Shown: in pieces, positions 8,046-16,170 of the stretch | Numbering within the stretch: the stretch's first letter is position 1 | Layout of the letters: each line of letters starts with the position of its first letter | From: JAIVJN01 sp036732565 | GTDB lineage: Bacteria; Acidobacteriota; Vicinamibacteria; Vicinamibacterales; UBA2999 | NCBI GenBank assembly: GCA_036732565.1 | Contig: DAINCF010000042.1 | Span: 1-21,649 of the forward strand | Direction of reading: 5' to 3' | Length of the DNA: 21,649 nt | Program-made: the position numbers and the translations under genes | Notes under the pieces: generated by a model | What the model was told of the DNA's origin: nothing | The model's input: only the letters and a program-made list of their open reading frames with translations | Database searches by the model: none

Positions 8046-8540
8046 ATGCGTGTCATCAGCTCGACGATTCTCGTAGCGCTCGGCGTCTCGGCCGTGCTCG
8101 CCGGCGCTCCACAAGGGCAGGGGGGTGCGCCGCCTCGTTCGGGCGGTGAGGGCGGCGCCGTCGTGTTGCAGCAGGCGCCCACCGACAAGACGGTGAGCAT
8201 CCCGCTCGAAACCCTGCGCGGCTACTACCAGGACATGGATAGCAAGAAGCAACAGACGCTGCGCATGCTCGAGGGCGGCGTCTACAACGTCAACATCCGC
8301 CGCATCACCGCCGCCGAGACCGCGCTCGTGCATCCGAAGACGACGGACGTGTGGGTGGTGACGGAGGGGAGCGGGATGCTGACGACCGGCGGACAGCTCG
8401 TGAACGGCAAGATCGTTGGCGGGGAAACCCATGCGATCAAGCCGGGCGACGTCGAGTTCATTCCCGCCGGCGTGCCACATGGTGTCAGCGGCGTGAAGAG
8501 CAGCATCACGTGGCTGAACATCCGGTTCGACACGAAGTAA
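8046..8540 (+). CDS. Exported single-domain cupin protein
   Basis: Small 164-residue protein with a Sec-type signal (hydrophobic residues about 5-20) and one cupin domain (about 75-160). Cupin motif 1 is degenerate: H96 in LVHPKTTDVWVV, followed by EGSGMLTTGG. Motif 2 is clear: PGDVEFIPAGVPHG with H145. With only H96 and H145 as obvious ligands, metal binding is possible but not certain. The stretch GVYNVNIRR...EGSGMLTTGG aligns with the cupin at the C-terminus of the next gene (GTYNVGVGVL...SGSGTLVTGG), so the two cupins are probably related by duplication. The gene starts 13 bp after the receptor stop, and GAGGA lies close upstream of the ATG. Catalytic or ligand-binding role unknown; periplasmic location inferred. 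Confidence 0.85.
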   Translation: MRVISSTILVALGVSAVLAGAPQGQGGAPPRSGGEGGAVVLQQAPTDKTVSIPLETLRGYYQDMDSKKQQTLRMLEGGVYNVNIRRITAAETALVHPKTTDVWVVTEGSGMLTTGGQLVNGKIVGGETHAIKPGDVEFIPAGVPHGVSGVKSSITWLNIRFDTK

Positions 8541-8551
8541 CGGAGGCGTCG

Positions 8552-10084
8552 ATGACAAGCAGACACACACTGGCGTGCGCCGTTGCGGTGGTCGCGTGCG
8601 CCATGGCCGGCACGATGATGGCCGCGCGCGTGGGCGCCGAGCAGGCCGCCGATGATGCGCTTGCCGCGCGTCTCCTGAAGGGCGCCTTCGATATCCATGC
8701 GCACATCGATCCCGACAGCTTCGGCCCCAACAGCAGCCAGGCGGCACGCGCGATCGACGTCAACGATCTCGCGGTGCTGGCCAAGAGCAAGGGCATGCGC
8801 GGGTTCGTCGCGAAGATGCATTACGACACGACCGCCCACCTCGTCTATGTGTTGCGCAAGGCCGTGCCGGGCATCGAGATCTTCGGCCTGGTCGGATCGA
8901 ATCGCTCGATGGGCGGTGTGAACCCGATGGCCGTGGCTCATATGGCCGAGGTCAAAGGGGGTTGGGGCCGCGTCGTGAACATGCCGACGTGGGACGCAGA
9001 ATTCTTCGTCAAGAACGGGCGCACGCCGAACCGGCCGTTCGTCAGCGTGTCGAAGAACGGGGAGCTGCTGCCCGAGGTGAAAGACGTCATCGCGATCATG
9101 GCGAAGACCAAGACGCGGGACAGCGGCGGGCAGATGGTGCTCTACACCGGCCACAACGCACCGGCCGAGTCGCTGATGATGGTGCGCGAGGCGACGAAGC
9201 TCGGCGTGCCCGTCATGGTCTCGCATCCGATGATCGAGTTCGTAAACATGCCGCTGGCGATGATGGAGGAGGCCGCGAAGCTCGGCGCGTACCTCGAGAT
9301 CGTCTCCGGCTGGGCCACCGGCAAGGAGGTGGAGCACGAGACCCACAAGCATGTCGAGGCCATCCGCAAGATCGGCGTCGATCGGTTCATTCTTTCGAGC
9401 GATCGCGGACAGCTCAACGGACCGCTGCATCCTGACGGTCTGGTGATCGCGGCCAAGGCGTTGATGAAGGGTGGCATCACCGAGGACGAGATCAACCGCA
9501 TGCTCAAGGACAACCCGGTGAAACTGTTCGGATTGTCCGCCGCGTCGACCAGCACGAACGGCGCTGCTCTTCAAGCCGCAGGGCCGGTTCGCGAAGCGCC
9601 CCTGCCAGCCACGGACATCCGGATGGCAGAGATCGACGCCGTGTTGAAAAGCCCTGAAGGCGGCGGCGATCGCCAGATCAAGGTTGCCGACATGGGCACG
9701 TACAACGTCGGCGTCGGCGTGCTGCATCGCGGAGCGGTCAAGAACGACGGTAAACCGGTGCGCGGCTTGTCGCACACGCAGGTGACGGAGGTCTACTACA
9801 TCCTGTCGGGTAGCGGGACGCTCGTGACCGGTGGGACGATGGCGGACACGTCGCCAATGGCCTCGGACGCCGAAGTCGTGCGCGTGGCGGTGGGGCCGAG
9901 CGTCAACGGCACGAGCCGTGACGGGCAGACGCGCGAGGTCTCCGCCGGCGACGTCGTCATCATCCCTCAAGGCGTGTTCCACGGATGGCGGGAAGTGCCG
10001 GACCACGTGACCTATCTCAGCGTGCGCCCCGATCCCGATCGGGTCTTGCCTGCCGGGTACGTGAACCCCGCGCTCAAGCGATAG
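8552..10084 (+). CDS. Exported DUF6282-type amidohydrolase fused to a C-terminal cupin
   Basis: A 510-residue protein in three parts. An export signal spans residues 1 to about 29. A DUF6282-like metal-dependent hydrolase domain (about 38-330) has DIHAH (47-51), AKMHYD (K88, H90), TGHNAP (H201), VSHP (H225) and SSDRGQ (D284), which look like the metal-binding set of an amidohydrolase/PHP-like barrel. A cupin domain (about 375-490) has H408 in LSHTQVTEVYYILSGSG and H477 in PQGVFHGW. The hydrolase domain alone matches the usual size of the family; the fused cupin is an addition. ATG 8552 was chosen because GGAGG lies 5 bases upstream. The gap to the cupin gene is 11 bp and to the NHL gene 9 bp, so they form one operon. 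Substrate unknown. Confidence 0.87.
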   Translation: MTSRHTLACAVAVVACAMAGTMMAARVGAEQAADDALAARLLKGAFDIHAHIDPDSFGPNSSQAARAIDVNDLAVLAKSKGMRGFVAKMHYDTTAHLVYVLRKAVPGIEIFGLVGSNRSMGGVNPMAVAHMAEVKGGWGRVVNMPTWDAEFFVKNGRTPNRPFVSVSKNGELLPEVKDVIAIMAKTKTRDSGGQMVLYTGHNAPAESLMMVREATKLGVPVMVSHPMIEFVNMPLAMMEEAAKLGAYLEIVSGWATGKEVEHETHKHVEAIRKIGVDRFILSSDRGQLNGPLHPDGLVIAAKALMKGGITEDEINRMLKDNPVKLFGLSAASTSTNGAALQAAGPVREAPLPATDIRMAEIDAVLKSPEGGGDRQIKVADMGTYNVGVGVLHRGAVKNDGKPVRGLSHTQVTEVYYILSGSGTLVTGGTMADTSPMASDAEVVRVAVGPSVNGTSRDGQTREVSAGDVVIIPQGVFHGWREVPDHVTYLSVRPDPDRVLPAGYVNPALKR

Positions 10085-10093
10085 GAGGCGAGG

Positions 10094-12307
10094 ATGACGC
10101 AAAGGGGAGTGGTGTGCCTTGCTCTCGTCTCGATGAGCACAGTCGTGGTGCTCGCGTGTCGCGCAGGAGGTGGCGCGGCCCCGCCAGCAGCAGCCGAGAG
10201 CACTTCGTCATCGGATCTGGTGCCGGCCTTCGAGGTGGACCCGACGTTCCCGGCCCTGCCGAACAACTGGGTGATGGGCGATCCCTCGTCGATCGCCGTC
10301 GACACGCGCGATCACGTGTGGATTCTGCACCGGCCGCGGACGGTGAAGCAGGAGCTCGCGTCGCGCGTGGCGCCACCGGTGCTGGAGTTCGACGCGAACG
10401 GCGCGTTCGTGCAGGCGTGGGGCGGGCCGTCCGATGCCTACGAATGGCCCGACACCGAGCACGGCATCTACGTCGATCATAACGATCATGTCTGGATAGG
10501 TGGGAACAACCCAATCGCGCAGACGCGTCTCACGCCGCGCTCCGACGACATGCTGCTGAAGTTCACGAGGACGGGGCGGCTCGTCCTGCAGATCGGCAAG
10601 CGGGATCGCAGCGGCGGTAACCAAGACACCGTCAACCTCAAAGAGCCCGCGGACGTTGTCGTCTACGCGAAGACGAACGAGGCGTTCGTCGCGGATGGCT
10701 ACGGGAATCGCCGCGTGATCGTGCTCGATGCCAGCACCGGTGCGTTCAAGCGGATGTGGGGCGCATTCGGGAACGCGCCGCTCGACCCGCCGCCGCCACC
10801 GCCGCTTGGTGCGTCGGCCCCGCCGCTCGACACCGAAGGGCCCGGGCCGCCGCAGTTCGGGATCGTGCATGCCATCGAGGTGTCGAACGATGGCCTCGTG
10901 TACGTCGCCGATCGCGCGAACCGGCGCGTGCAGGTGTTCACGACCGACGGAACATACGTGAACCAGATCTTCATCAACCGCGCCGGGCCGTCCGCGAGCT
11001 CTGCGTGCGGTCTGGCGTTCTCGCCCGATCCCGAGCAGCGCTTCCTCTACGTGTCCGACTTCGGCAACGGTCATCTGGTCGTGGTCGATCGGAAAGCGCT
11101 CGAGGTCGTCGGTCAGTTCGGGAACAAGGGCGCACGGCCGGGAGACTTCCAGAACCCGCATCACATCGCCGTCGACTCGAAGGGGAATCTCTACACGGCA
11201 GAAGTGCAGCCAGGTATTCGGATCCAGAAGTTCGCCTTCAAGGGCACGGCGCCGCGGACGTCATCCGCGCCACAGGCGCAGCCTGCGCCACCTGCGAGCG
11301 CACCGCCGCAGATCGTGCCGAGTGCGATGAGCAATCCCTATCGAATGGTCGAAGGCTGGCCGCGGCTGGGGCCGAACATGAAATGGGGCGCGGCGATCGG
11401 GATTATTCCCGACGGGCAAGGCGGCACGTGGCTCCACTTCCGGTCGGAGCCGCCGATCATCCACTTCGATGCCGCCGGGACCATCGTGAAGACGTTTGCC
11501 GACGGGATGTTCGTGCAGGCGCATGGGTTCTGTCGCGATCGTGACGGGAACTTCTGGGCCGGCGACAGCGGTCCCTTCGCCGATCGACCCGAGACGGCGG
11601 GCAAGGGCTTCGTCATGCACAAGTTCTCGCCGGCCGGCAAGCTGCTGCTGACGTTGGGCAAGCCCGGCGTGTCGAAGGCTGGCCCGGATACGTTCATCGG
11701 CCCGACCTCGTGCGCGATCGCCCCGAACGGCGATCTCGTCATCGCCGACGGGCATTGGCCACGGCCGACGACGGCGCAGCAGGATGGCGATCGCCTGGTG
11801 CAATACACGAGGGAAGGGAAATTCGTGCGCGCGGTGGGGAAAATGGGCACGGGCCCCGGCGAATTCATGGGGCCGCACGCGCTCGCGTTCGACTCGCACG
11901 GCCGGCTCTTCGTCGCGGATCGCTCGAACAACCGCGTGCAGGTCTTCGACCAGGATCTGCGCTACGTTGACGACTGGCGCCACTTCGGCCGGCCGAGCGG
12001 CGTGTTCATTCTGAAAGACGATACGTTGATCGTCTCGGACTCGGAGTCCGGCTTTCCGATCGGCGGGCCGCCGGTCGCGCCGGAGGGCGGCGGCAATGCG
12101 CTCCGCAACCCTGGATGGAAGAACGGTATTCGCATCGGCAGCGCTACAGACGGATCGCTGCGTCACTTCATTCCGAACACGCGACCAGAAGGCCTTGCTG
12201 CGGATGAGTTGGGCAATATCTTCGGCGGGTTGACCGGCGGATGCGATGCGAGCAAGTCGGGAGGCTGTCTGCAGAAGTTCGTGAAGGCGACTGGGATGAC
12301 GCGATGA
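10094..12307 (+). CDS. Lipoprotein with two NHL-type beta-propellers
   Basis: A 737-residue exported protein. The N-terminus has a hydrophobic run ending VVLAC (C22), a probable lipobox, so it is likely membrane anchored. NHL-like repeats form two propellers, about 44-384 and 411-735. Typical blades are LVYVADRANRRVQVF, NLYTAEVQPGIRIQKF and RLFVADRSNNRVQVF, with preceding GDFQNPHHIAV and GEFMGPHALAF. The propellers are separated by a Pro/Ala/Ser linker (about 385-410), and the first has a Pro-rich insertion (about 229-252). NHL propellers bind ligands or proteins, and some are peptidyl-hydroxyglycine lyases; the present function is unknown. The AGGAGG ribosome site overlaps the stop of the preceding gene, which implies coupled expression. 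Confidence 0.88.
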   Translation: MTQRGVVCLALVSMSTVVVLACRAGGGAAPPAAAESTSSSDLVPAFEVDPTFPALPNNWVMGDPSSIAVDTRDHVWILHRPRTVKQELASRVAPPVLEFDANGAFVQAWGGPSDAYEWPDTEHGIYVDHNDHVWIGGNNPIAQTRLTPRSDDMLLKFTRTGRLVLQIGKRDRSGGNQDTVNLKEPADVVVYAKTNEAFVADGYGNRRVIVLDASTGAFKRMWGAFGNAPLDPPPPPPLGASAPPLDTEGPGPPQFGIVHAIEVSNDGLVYVADRANRRVQVFTTDGTYVNQIFINRAGPSASSACGLAFSPDPEQRFLYVSDFGNGHLVVVDRKALEVVGQFGNKGARPGDFQNPHHIAVDSKGNLYTAEVQPGIRIQKFAFKGTAPRTSSAPQAQPAPPASAPPQIVPSAMSNPYRMVEGWPRLGPNMKWGAAIGIIPDGQGGTWLHFRSEPPIIHFDAAGTIVKTFADGMFVQAHGFCRDRDGNFWAGDSGPFADRPETAGKGFVMHKFSPAGKLLLTLGKPGVSKAGPDTFIGPTSCAIAPNGDLVIADGHWPRPTTAQQDGDRLVQYTREGKFVRAVGKMGTGPGEFMGPHALAFDSHGRLFVADRSNNRVQVFDQDLRYVDDWRHFGRPSGVFILKDDTLIVSDSESGFPIGGPPVAPEGGGNALRNPGWKNGIRIGSATDGSLRHFIPNTRPEGLAADELGNIFGGLTGGCDASKSGGCLQKFVKATGMTR

Positions 12308-12415
12308 CATGGATTGAATCGCATCGTGCCGCTTGATTCATTGAAGCACGCACGATAGGCTCGGGGCGCTAGGAACCACACTTACCTTCGACGGCTCTCG
12401 AGGAAGGAGGCTCCC

Positions 12416-15400
12416 GTGCGCCTGCGGCCGCTCTTCGTCGTGTTACCGCTCTTGCTCTCGCTTCCGGTTCCACTGTCGGCTCAAACGCAAATCACCACTG
12501 GCGTCATCCAAGGCGAGCTGCGCGATTCGACCGGCGCAGTGCTGCCTGGCGCCAGCGTCGACGCAGTGAATCTCGACACCAATCTCGCGCAGAACCGCGT
12601 GACCGAGGGCAACGGCCGCTTCGTGTTCCTGCAGATGCCACCGGGCCGGTACACCGTCACCTTCAAGCTGGCGGGTTTCGCGACGATCGTCCAGGAGAAC
12701 GTCGTCTTGACCGTCGGCCAGGCGGTCAACCTCAACCCGCGCATGACCGTATCTACCGTGCAGGAGACGGTGACGGTCACCGCCACCCCCGTCATCGACA
12801 CGTCGCGCGTGGCGTCGGCGCTGACGCTCAACCAGACGACGGTGGAGACGACGCCGATTCTCGGACGCAAGTTCGAGGACTTGCTCACGCTCACGCCGGG
12901 CGTCGCCATCGTCCAGGGGCCCGATGGGGATTCGATCACGTTCGCGGGACAGCGCGGCATCTTCAACAACATCAGCCTCGACGGCGGTGACTACAACAAC
13001 GGGTTCTTCGGCGAGCAGGTTGGTGGCCAACGCGCGGCGATCGACATCACGCTCGATGCCGTGAAGGAGTTCCAGGTCATCGCCACCGGAGCCCCCGCCG
13101 AGTTCGGCCGCACCGCCGGTGGGGTGGTCAACGTGATCACGAAGTCGGGCACGAACGATCTGCACGGCAGCCTGTTCCACTATCAACGTCTCGAGGCGCT
13201 GACCAGCGAGCTCTCCGACGGCACCACGCTCGACGACTTCCATCGCGAACAGTTCGGCGGCACCATTGGCGGTCCGATCGCGCGCGATCGCACGTTCTTC
13301 TTCGGCGCGTTCGAAGGCATCGCCGAGAACTTCGCCCGCCCCAACCTCGGTCGCGCGATCGGTTCGCCGTGCGCGGTCGCTACACCTACGATCGCGCAGA
13401 ACGAGGCGCTGATTGGATCGAGCGCCGACTGTCAGCGGCTCGCGCTGCTGAATTTCTTCAGCACGCGTCTGGGGCAGGAAGAGGGCAATCCGGTCGAGCA
13501 TCGGACGCGAACGGCAGCCATGCTGGTGAAAGTCGACACCAACGTGAACGACGCCAACCGCCTTGCGGTCTCCTACAACTTCAACCACTCGCGCAACGAG
13601 AACGAGACGTTCGATGTCGCCACTTATGGGAGCTCCGCCAACGGGATCGAAGGGGATCCGTCGCGCATCAACGTCATCAACGCCAACCTGTTCACCACGC
13701 TGTCGAGCAATAAGCTCAACGAGCTGCACATCACCTACGCGCGCGAGTCGCGCCCGCGGCGCACCGTCGAATCGGCCTTGCAGGCGGACACTGGCATGGG
13801 CTTCGGGCCGTCGTTCCGCTTCGGCAATCCGTTCTTCCTGCAGCCGGGCGTCGACGAGCTGTTGTGGCGGATGCAGATCAAAGACAACTTCTCGGTGGTC
13901 CGGGGACGGCATACCTTCAAGATGGGCGGCGAGTGGATGCACACGCTGAACGATCAGGTGTTCCGCGGCTTCTTCACCGGCCGCTATCTGTTCGACAGCG
14001 TCACCGGTTTCCTCCGCTACGCGTCGCCGGCTGCGCCCGGCGGCTTCGGGCCTCGCACCGTCGGCTGCTCGAACGGCAGTTATGTCACCGCACCCACACC
14101 GTGTCCGGCAGGCACGACGGCGTCCGGTGGGCCGCTGCTGTTCTACCTCCAGGGGGCTGGTCGCACGGGACCGGCGACCGACGCGGCCGGCGCGTCGAAG
14201 ATCACCAACGACGAGTTGTCGCTGTTCGTTCAGGACCAGTGGCAGGTGCGCTCGACCGTCACCATTCAGTACGGCCTGCGCTGGGACGCCCAACTGATGC
14301 CCGAGACGGTTGATCCGCAGACGACGGCGTTTGCGCGATTCCTGAACAACCCGTTGTTCCCCTCCGACGGCACGATTCCGGACCAGTGGGGCATGTGGCA
14401 GCCGCGCGTGGGCGGAACTTGGGACGTGCGCGGCGACGGCCGGTCGGTGTTCCGGGGCAGCTTCGGCGTCTACTTCGCGCGGCAGAACATGCTGAGCCAG
14501 GTCGGCACGATTACGACCAACGGTCTGCAGCAGCAGACCATCTTCGCGAGCACCGATCTGAATCGGCAGTTCGACGTGCCGGTGCCCGTGTGGCCGAACG
14601 TGCTGTCGCCGGCGCCGCTGCCCGACGGCGTGTTTCCCGACTTCTCGGGCGTGCGCGTCTACGATCGCGACTATCGCAATCCGCGCGCCTACACCATCAA
14701 TGTCGGCTACGAGCAGGAGCTGATGCCCAACTGGGCCGGCTACGCCGACTACACCTGGTCGCGCGGCCGACACCTGACACGGTTCCTCAACTACAACCGC
14801 GGCAACCCCGTGTGCTGTGCCGATGGACCGGGCACGGGCAACGCGTTCGACTATCTCGATGCGCCGTTCGGGCCGCAGCTCGACGAGGTGATGGTGACCA
14901 CGAGCCGTGGACGCTCGCAGTACAACGGCCTTACGCTCGGCGTGCGCAAGCGCCTGGCCGACGGCTTTCAACTCGAGGCCAACTACGTCCTGGCGCAGGA
15001 CAAAGACGACGACTCGAACGAGCGCGATCCGTTCACCGACCGCAGCTTCAACTTCTTCGATCTCGATCTCGACTACGCCTTGTCGGATCGCGACATCCGT
15101 CACAAGTTCAACTTCTTCGGCTTCTTCGAGCTGCCCTACGCGCTGCGCTTCAACTCGCGCGTCCAGGCACGCGGCGCGCAGCCGATCACGGTGTCGCCGC
15201 GAGCGCTCGACGGCGTGGATCGCGGGCGCAACACGGAGCGCAAGGACAACTCGTACTTCAGCTTCGATTGGCGCTTGACGCGGGCGTTCCGCTTCGGCGA
15301 TCGCGTCGAGCTGCAGCCGACCCTCGAGATGTTCAATACCTTCAACAACGCCAACAACATCAATCCGCTGTCGACCCCGGCGCTGTTCAACTTCGACGGG

Positions 15401-15463
15401 TTCCTCCGGACCGGCGTCGGCGACCCGCGTCAGGTGCAGTTATCGGTAAAGGTGGTGTTCTGA
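12416..15463 (+). CDS. Second Oar-like TonB-dependent outer-membrane receptor
   Basis: A 1015-residue receptor with a Sec signal ending near S-A/Q-T (residue 22), a carboxypeptidase-regulatory domain (about 29-110; VIQGELRDSTGAVLPGASV, GNGRFVFLQMPPGRYTV) and a plug (about 125-250; ILGRKFEDLLTLTPGV, NNISLDGGDYN, GGVVNVITKSGTN). The barrel ends in VQLSVKVVF, with terminal Phe. The plug is closer to the common Acidobacteria form than that of the first receptor, so the pair is not a recent tandem duplication. GTG 12416 is the start, with AGGAAGGAGG 5 bases upstream. The 108-bp gap before it contains a weak TGAATC-N14-GATTCA dyad (12315-12340) and no clear promoter. It may be the last gene of the operon or transcribed separately. 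Confidence 0.92.
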   Translation: MRLRPLFVVLPLLLSLPVPLSAQTQITTGVIQGELRDSTGAVLPGASVDAVNLDTNLAQNRVTEGNGRFVFLQMPPGRYTVTFKLAGFATIVQENVVLTVGQAVNLNPRMTVSTVQETVTVTATPVIDTSRVASALTLNQTTVETTPILGRKFEDLLTLTPGVAIVQGPDGDSITFAGQRGIFNNISLDGGDYNNGFFGEQVGGQRAAIDITLDAVKEFQVIATGAPAEFGRTAGGVVNVITKSGTNDLHGSLFHYQRLEALTSELSDGTTLDDFHREQFGGTIGGPIARDRTFFFGAFEGIAENFARPNLGRAIGSPCAVATPTIAQNEALIGSSADCQRLALLNFFSTRLGQEEGNPVEHRTRTAAMLVKVDTNVNDANRLAVSYNFNHSRNENETFDVATYGSSANGIEGDPSRINVINANLFTTLSSNKLNELHITYARESRPRRTVESALQADTGMGFGPSFRFGNPFFLQPGVDELLWRMQIKDNFSVVRGRHTFKMGGEWMHTLNDQVFRGFFTGRYLFDSVTGFLRYASPAAPGGFGPRTVGCSNGSYVTAPTPCPAGTTASGGPLLFYLQGAGRTGPATDAAGASKITNDELSLFVQDQWQVRSTVTIQYGLRWDAQLMPETVDPQTTAFARFLNNPLFPSDGTIPDQWGMWQPRVGGTWDVRGDGRSVFRGSFGVYFARQNMLSQVGTITTNGLQQQTIFASTDLNRQFDVPVPVWPNVLSPAPLPDGVFPDFSGVRVYDRDYRNPRAYTINVGYEQELMPNWAGYADYTWSRGRHLTRFLNYNRGNPVCCADGPGTGNAFDYLDAPFGPQLDEVMVTTSRGRSQYNGLTLGVRKRLADGFQLEANYVLAQDKDDDSNERDPFTDRSFNFFDLDLDYALSDRDIRHKFNFFGFFELPYALRFNSRVQARGAQPITVSPRALDGVDRGRNTERKDNSYFSFDWRLTRAFRFGDRVELQPTLEMFNTFNNANNINPLSTPALFNFDGFLRTGVGDPRQVQLSVKVVF

Positions 15464-15490
15464 ACTTCGACGCGGTCGACTCCGTCTGTA

Positions 15491-15518
15491 TGGACAGCCG
15501 GTGACATCGCGTTATACT
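15491..15518 (+). promoter_or_regulatory. Sigma-70-like promoter of the methyltransferase gene
   Basis: TGGACA (15491-15496) and TATACT (15513-15518) are separated by 16 bp and each match the -35 and -10 consensus at five of six positions. Transcription would start near 15525, leaving a leader of about 50 bases with GAGGA at 15566-15570. This is the best core promoter seen in the window. Confidence 0.6.
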
Positions 15519-15576
15519 CACGACCTCGTGTCGACGACCCGCGTGCGTCCGATCATGCCGTTGGCGAGGACAGCCG

Positions 15577-16167
15577 TTGTCCGCGCGTGACGTGTTCGCG
15601 TTCATCCGCGCCTGGACGACCGCACCCGGGCGGGTGGGCGCGGTGCTGCCGTCCAGCGCGCCGCTGGCGGACGTGATCACGAGCGAGATTTCATCCGCCT
15701 CGGGTCCGGTGATGGAGCTCGGACCGGGCACCGGCGTCTTCACGCGGGCACTGCTGACACGCGGCGTGCGGGAGCGCGATCTGCTCCTGATCGACTCGGG
15801 CCAGGAGTTCACGGCGCTGCTGGCGGCTCGTTTTCCCGCGGCGCGGGTGATCGCCATGGACGCGACGCTGCTCAAAGAGCGAGCGCTGTTCGAGGGCGCA
15901 CCGGTGGGCGCCGTCGTCAGCGGCATTCCGCTCTTGAATCTGTCGCTGGGCCAGATCGACGCCATCGTGGATGGCGCGTTCTGGTATTTGCGGCCGGATG
16001 GTGCGTTCTATCAGTTCACCTACGGCCCCCGCTGCCCGGTGCCGTCGGCCGTGCTCGAGCGGCTCGGCTTGGAAGCGACGCGCATCGGTGGGACGCTGCT
16101 CAACGTCCCACCGGCGTCCGTCTATCGCATTCGACGTCGGCGCACGCCCCCGCTGCGGGTCGTCTGA
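15577..16167 (+). CDS. SAM-dependent methyltransferase, phospholipid N-methyltransferase (PmtA)-like
   Basis: A 196-residue class I methyltransferase. The N-terminal pattern FIRAWTTAPGRVGAVLPSSAPLA followed by motif I MELGPGTGVFT (46-56) is characteristic of the PmtA-like and rRNA-dimethylase-like family that methylates phosphatidylethanolamine. D96 in VIAMDA and the SGIPLLNL stretch (115-122) match later motifs. It would act on inner-membrane phospholipid using SAM, but proteins of this type are also annotated only as generic methyltransferases, so the substrate is inferred. TTG 15577 was chosen because GAGGA lies 6 bases upstream and no ATG or GTG in frame fits better. A sigma-70-like promoter precedes it. 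The stop codon is 3 bp from the stop of the convergent aminotransferase gene. Confidence 0.82.
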   Translation: MSARDVFAFIRAWTTAPGRVGAVLPSSAPLADVITSEISSASGPVMELGPGTGVFTRALLTRGVRERDLLLIDSGQEFTALLAARFPAARVIAMDATLLKERALFEGAPVGAVVSGIPLLNLSLGQIDAIVDGAFWYLRPDGAFYQFTYGPRCPVPSAVLERLGLEATRIGGTLLNVPPASVYRIRRRRTPPLRVV

Positions 16168-16170
16168 CGA

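Noticed and set aside
6269..8200. 643-codon minus-strand frame across the first receptor
   Set aside because: Antisense to the receptor and the start of the cupin gene, with no domain or ribosome site.
12308..12415. Search for a promoter or terminator between the NHL gene and the second receptor
   Set aside because: Only a weak TGAATC-N14-GATTCA dyad was seen, with no T-run and no convincing -35/-10 pair, so it was not called as a separate feature.
12443..15103. 886-codon minus-strand frame across the second TonB receptor
   Set aside because: Composition is that of an antisense shadow (Arg, Glu, Ala, Val), with no domain, while the plus strand encodes a complete receptor.
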